From Allomuricauda sp. (lineage in GTDB: Bacteria; Bacteroidota; Bacteroidia; Flavobacteriales; Flavobacteriaceae), in assembly GCF_002699205.1 (NCBI RefSeq), contig NZ_PABT01000014.1, positions 248,001 to 312,000 of the forward strand: 64,000 bases of DNA. Direction: 5' to 3'. The position numbers and the translations under genes were made by a program. Below the pieces are notes generated by a model. The model was not told the DNA's origin. It saw nothing but the letters and a program-made list of their open reading frames with translations, and did no database searches. Shown here in pieces: positions 61,888-64,000 of this stretch; positions within the stretch are counted from its first letter, which is position 1; each line of letters begins with the position of its first letter.

Positions 61888-62541
61888 CTATAATGACCAA
61901 GCTTTTCCATTGGTCAATGAATTGACATCGCCACAGGCAATATATTCACCGGGTATGGGTAAATAGGCCAATACTTCTTCACCAACATATTCAGTGTTTT
62001 TATAGGCCCAAGTGGCTAGGTCCCTAAGCTCGTGTGCAAATGAGATACGGGAGATCTCATCGTCCAAGGTTGCTTCACCACCTTCCATAATGGCCTGCAT
62101 ATAATTCATAATGGCTTCGGTATGCAATTCCTCTTCTTCGTCGGTACGTTTTTTCAAATACTTGGTAAGAGCTGGTTCAATATCTACCGGCTCAATATCC
62201 ATCAAAGTTTCTTTGCCAGAATCGGCTAAAATTTTGTCGTAGAACTTGTTCATTTTCATAATGACAAAATCCCTTTCTTCCAATGGCAATACTTCGTCCA
62301 AATAAGCATCTATAAAAACATGGACGTTCAGTTCCGTTGCAGATGGAGTATCTGTTTTAGGAAGAATCACGTCCAAGGTCTGTGCCATGGCATAACCCTT
62401 TTCTTTGTCCAGGAAACTGGGTGTCCACTCGGCATAGGCCGGTTTGTTCTTACAGCTTTGCAGTAACGACAATAATGTGGGAGTGGCCACGGCATAGCCG
62501 AAAGCCAATCCCATATTTTTAAGTGCTGATCTTCTTTCCAT
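61888..62541 (-). CDS. Gluconate 2-dehydrogenase subunit 3-family protein
   Basis: A 217-residue protein with an apparent twin-arginine-like signal (MERRSALKNMGLAFGYAVAT). It belongs to the small-subunit family of membrane-bound sugar/alcohol dehydrogenases: TLDVILPKTDTPSATELNVH near residues 55-75 is the conserved start. It helps export or assemble the flavoprotein large subunit. Its ATG overlaps the stop of the GMC gene by one base, so they are one operon, and the two should be exported as a complex. Confidence 0.88.
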   Translation of the reverse strand: MERRSALKNMGLAFGYAVATPTLLSLLQSCKNKPAYAEWTPSFLDKEKGYAMAQTLDVILPKTDTPSATELNVHVFIDAYLDEVLPLEERDFVIMKMNKFYDKILADSGKETLMDIEPVDIEPALTKYLKKRTDEEEELHTEAIMNYMQAIMEGGEATLDDEISRISFAHELRDLATWAYKNTEYVGEEVLAYLPIPGEYIACGDVNSLTNGKAWSL

Positions 62542-64000
62542 TATATATTTCCTTTTTTAAGTTCTTGAGCGGCGTGGTTGGCTGCTCTTGCAGTAAATGC
62601 CATGTAGGTCAACGATGGGTTCACACAACTTGCTGAGGTCATAAACGCACCGTCGGTAACATAAACGTTTTTACATGCATGTACTTGGTTATAACCATTT
62701 ACAACCGAAGTTTTTGGGTCACGCCCCATACGGGCAGTTCCCATCTCATGGATTCCAAGTCCAAGTGCGTAGGGTTGGTCATAAGGAGTTATGTCCTTTG
62801 CACCGGCCTTTTCCAACATTTGAACCGCTTGGTCCTGCATGTCCTTGCGCATATTGATTTCATTCTCCCGAATTTCTGCATCAAAAGTAACGGTGGGCAA
62901 GCCCCACTGATCTTTTTTGTCGTAATCCAAGGTCATTTTGTTGTCGTGGTAAGGTAGAATCTCACCAAAGGCAAGCATGTTCATTGTCCATCCCCCGGGA
63001 GTGAGTACTGCATCCTTATAATCTTTGCCAAAAGAAGCTTCTGCGATCAATTCTTCGTAGTTGCCTCTTCCTGCACCACCTTGGTAACCGTAACCACGAA
63101 CAAAGTTTTTCATGTCACTGTTGCCACCTAGGTTTCTAAATCGGGGCACATAAATACCGTTGGGTTTTCTGCCCTTGTAATATTTGTCCTCAAATCCTTC
63201 AAATTTACCCGAAGCACCTACCAAGAAATGATGGTCCATTATATTGTGGCCCAATTCGCCGGAATCGTTGCCCAAACCATCGGGGAATCTGTCGGATTTG
63301 GACTGCATCAAAATAGATGTGGATGCAATGGCCGAAGCACAAAGAAATATCACCTTGGCCTTGAACTCGAATTCTTCTTTGGTCTCCCTGTCAATAACTT
63401 TGACACCCGTAGCCTTTTTGGTATCTGGGTCATAAATTACCTCATGTACAATAGAGTCTGGCCTTAAGGTCATGTTGCCCGTACGCTCGGCGGCGGGCAA
63501 GGTTGAGGAAACACTGCTGAAATATGCTCCGAAAGGACATCCCCTAATACATCTATTTCTAAATTGACAACGTACCCGTCCGTCGCCATCAAATTGTTTG
63601 TCACTGTTAATGTGGGCCACCCTTCCCGCAGTGATCACACGACCGTCAAAATTTTCGGCCACTTTTTCCCGTACATGGTTTTCCACACAATTGAGCTCCA
63701 TCATGGGCTCAAACTTTCCATCGGGTAGTTGCGGCAAGCCCAAACTTTCACCGGAAACACCGATGTAACTTTCAACTTTATCGTACCAAGGTGCAATGTC
63801 CTTGTAACGTACGGGCCAATCCACGGCTATACCTTCATTCTTGTTGGCCGAGAAATCAATATCGCTCCAACGGTAACTATGGCGTCCCCACATGATCGAA
63901 CGTCCACCTACATGGTACCCACGCATCCAATCAAAACGTTTTGTTTCATTGTACGGATGCTCCAGGTCGTTCACAAACCAATGCTTGGATGCAGCCGAGG
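62541..64000 (-). CDS. GMC-family FAD oxidoreductase, large subunit (3' part; 5' end outside window)
   Basis: The frame runs off the window edge at 64000, so the N-terminal FAD-binding GxGxxG part is missing. Visible are YHVGGRSIMWGRHSYRWSDI, CIRGCPFGAYFSS (a Cys pair), ATGVKVIDRETKEEFEFKA, IFLCASAIASTSILMQ, and the C-terminal catalytic segment with His (LGIHEMGTARMG) and Asn (CVNPSLTYMAFT). It fits the gluconate-2-dehydrogenase/2-keto-sugar dehydrogenase type and oxidises a sugar or polyol in the periplasm, passing electrons through a cytochrome that is not in this window. Confidence 0.92.
   Translation of the reverse strand, partial: SAASKHWFVNDLEHPYNETKRFDWMRGYHVGGRSIMWGRHSYRWSDIDFSANKNEGIAVDWPVRYKDIAPWYDKVESYIGVSGESLGLPQLPDGKFEPMMELNCVENHVREKVAENFDGRVITAGRVAHINSDKQFDGDGRVRCQFRNRCIRGCPFGAYFSSVSSTLPAAERTGNMTLRPDSIVHEVIYDPDTKKATGVKVIDRETKEEFEFKAKVIFLCASAIASTSILMQSKSDRFPDGLGNDSGELGHNIMDHHFLVGASGKFEGFEDKYYKGRKPNGIYVPRFRNLGGNSDMKNFVRGYGYQGGAGRGNYEELIAEASFGKDYKDAVLTPGGWTMNMLAFGEILPYHDNKMTLDYDKKDQWGLPTVTFDAEIRENEINMRKDMQDQAVQMLEKAGAKDITPYDQPYALGLGIHEMGTARMGRDPKTSVVNGYNQVHACKNVYVTDGAFMTSASCVNPSLTYMAFTARAANHAAQELKKGNI

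Noticed and set aside
1..64000. CRISPR arrays, tRNA and rRNA genes, integrases, transposases
   Set aside because: Scanned by eye. No spaced direct-repeat array, cloverleaf, rRNA motif or recombinase catalytic motif was seen.

Overview
The window looks like chromosomal DNA of a marine-type flavobacterium (Bacteroidota, Flavobacteriaceae; a genus near Muricauda/Allomuricauda is my guess). Reasons: a secreted subtilase with a C-terminal type IX secretion (T9SS) sorting domain, TTG-N17-23-TAnnTTTG promoter-like motifs, almost no Shine-Dalgarno sequences, many TTG/GTG starts, and typical Bacteroidota families (DUF1460, DUF3109, DUF1080, two-domain tricorn/S41 proteases, BNR/sortilin-like secreted proteins). 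No tRNA, rRNA, CRISPR array or transposase was seen.

Layout. 1-4.3 kb: end of a T9SS subtilase, then a reverse block of exonuclease, MGMT and CNNM/CBS protein. 4.4-6.0 kb: an AT-rich two-domain dCTP/dCMP deaminase of the anti-phage type, apparently inserted between housekeeping genes. 6.0-13.6 kb: a serine hydrolase and a compact heme operon hemA-hemC-hemD-hemE-DUF6973-like-hemF-hemB (reverse). A divergent AraC regulator is separated from hemA by two abutting palindromes. 14.7-22.8 kb: ThuA-like protein, DUF1460, MscS channel, then hemH, a DUF3050 heme-oxygenase-fold protein, MATE exporter, lactonase and an exported protein. 22.8-25.1 kb: a zinc-ribbon membrane protein and an SPFH/GYF protein (YdjG/YdjI-like pair). 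25.4-28.4 kb: a HAD phosphatase, DUF2188 and a hybrid histidine kinase, followed by a second copy of the HAD gene's 3' tail. 28.4-32.3 kb: S58 aminopeptidase, DinB, Gfo/Idh oxidoreductase and DUF1080 protein. 32.6-40 kb: tricorn-like protease, BNR-repeat protein, an orphan C-terminal BNR-protein fragment, and hemJ. 40-46 kb: NtrY-like kinase, enoyl-CoA hydratase, exported proteins, collagen-like lipoprotein and a radical SAM protein. 46.1-46.5 kb: a cluster of REP-like palindromes. 46.5-51 kb: Gfo/Idh protein, membrane GT2 glycosyltransferase and nucleotide-sugar dehydrogenase. 51-58 kb: HD hydrolase, acyltransferase, bacilliredoxin, TerB-DnaJ, HupE-like, dCMP deaminase, CtpA, MarC and DUF3109. 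58-60.8 kb: a LytS/LytTR two-component pair. 60.8-61.9 kb: a 1.1 kb stretch with no normal gene but two strong forward terminators and tiny ORFs. 61.9-64 kb: gluconate-2-dehydrogenase-type subunit 3 and a GMC flavoprotein cut by the window edge.

Together the window encodes nearly the whole protoporphyrin/heme pathway (hemA, B, C, D, E, F, J, H; only hemL is absent), so heme synthesis is its main theme. The most unusual material is the anti-phage deaminase, the kinase cassette bracketed by a duplicated HAD tail, the orphan BNR tail, and the mini transcription units at 61.3-61.8 kb. All functions are assigned by reading motifs; no database search was possible.
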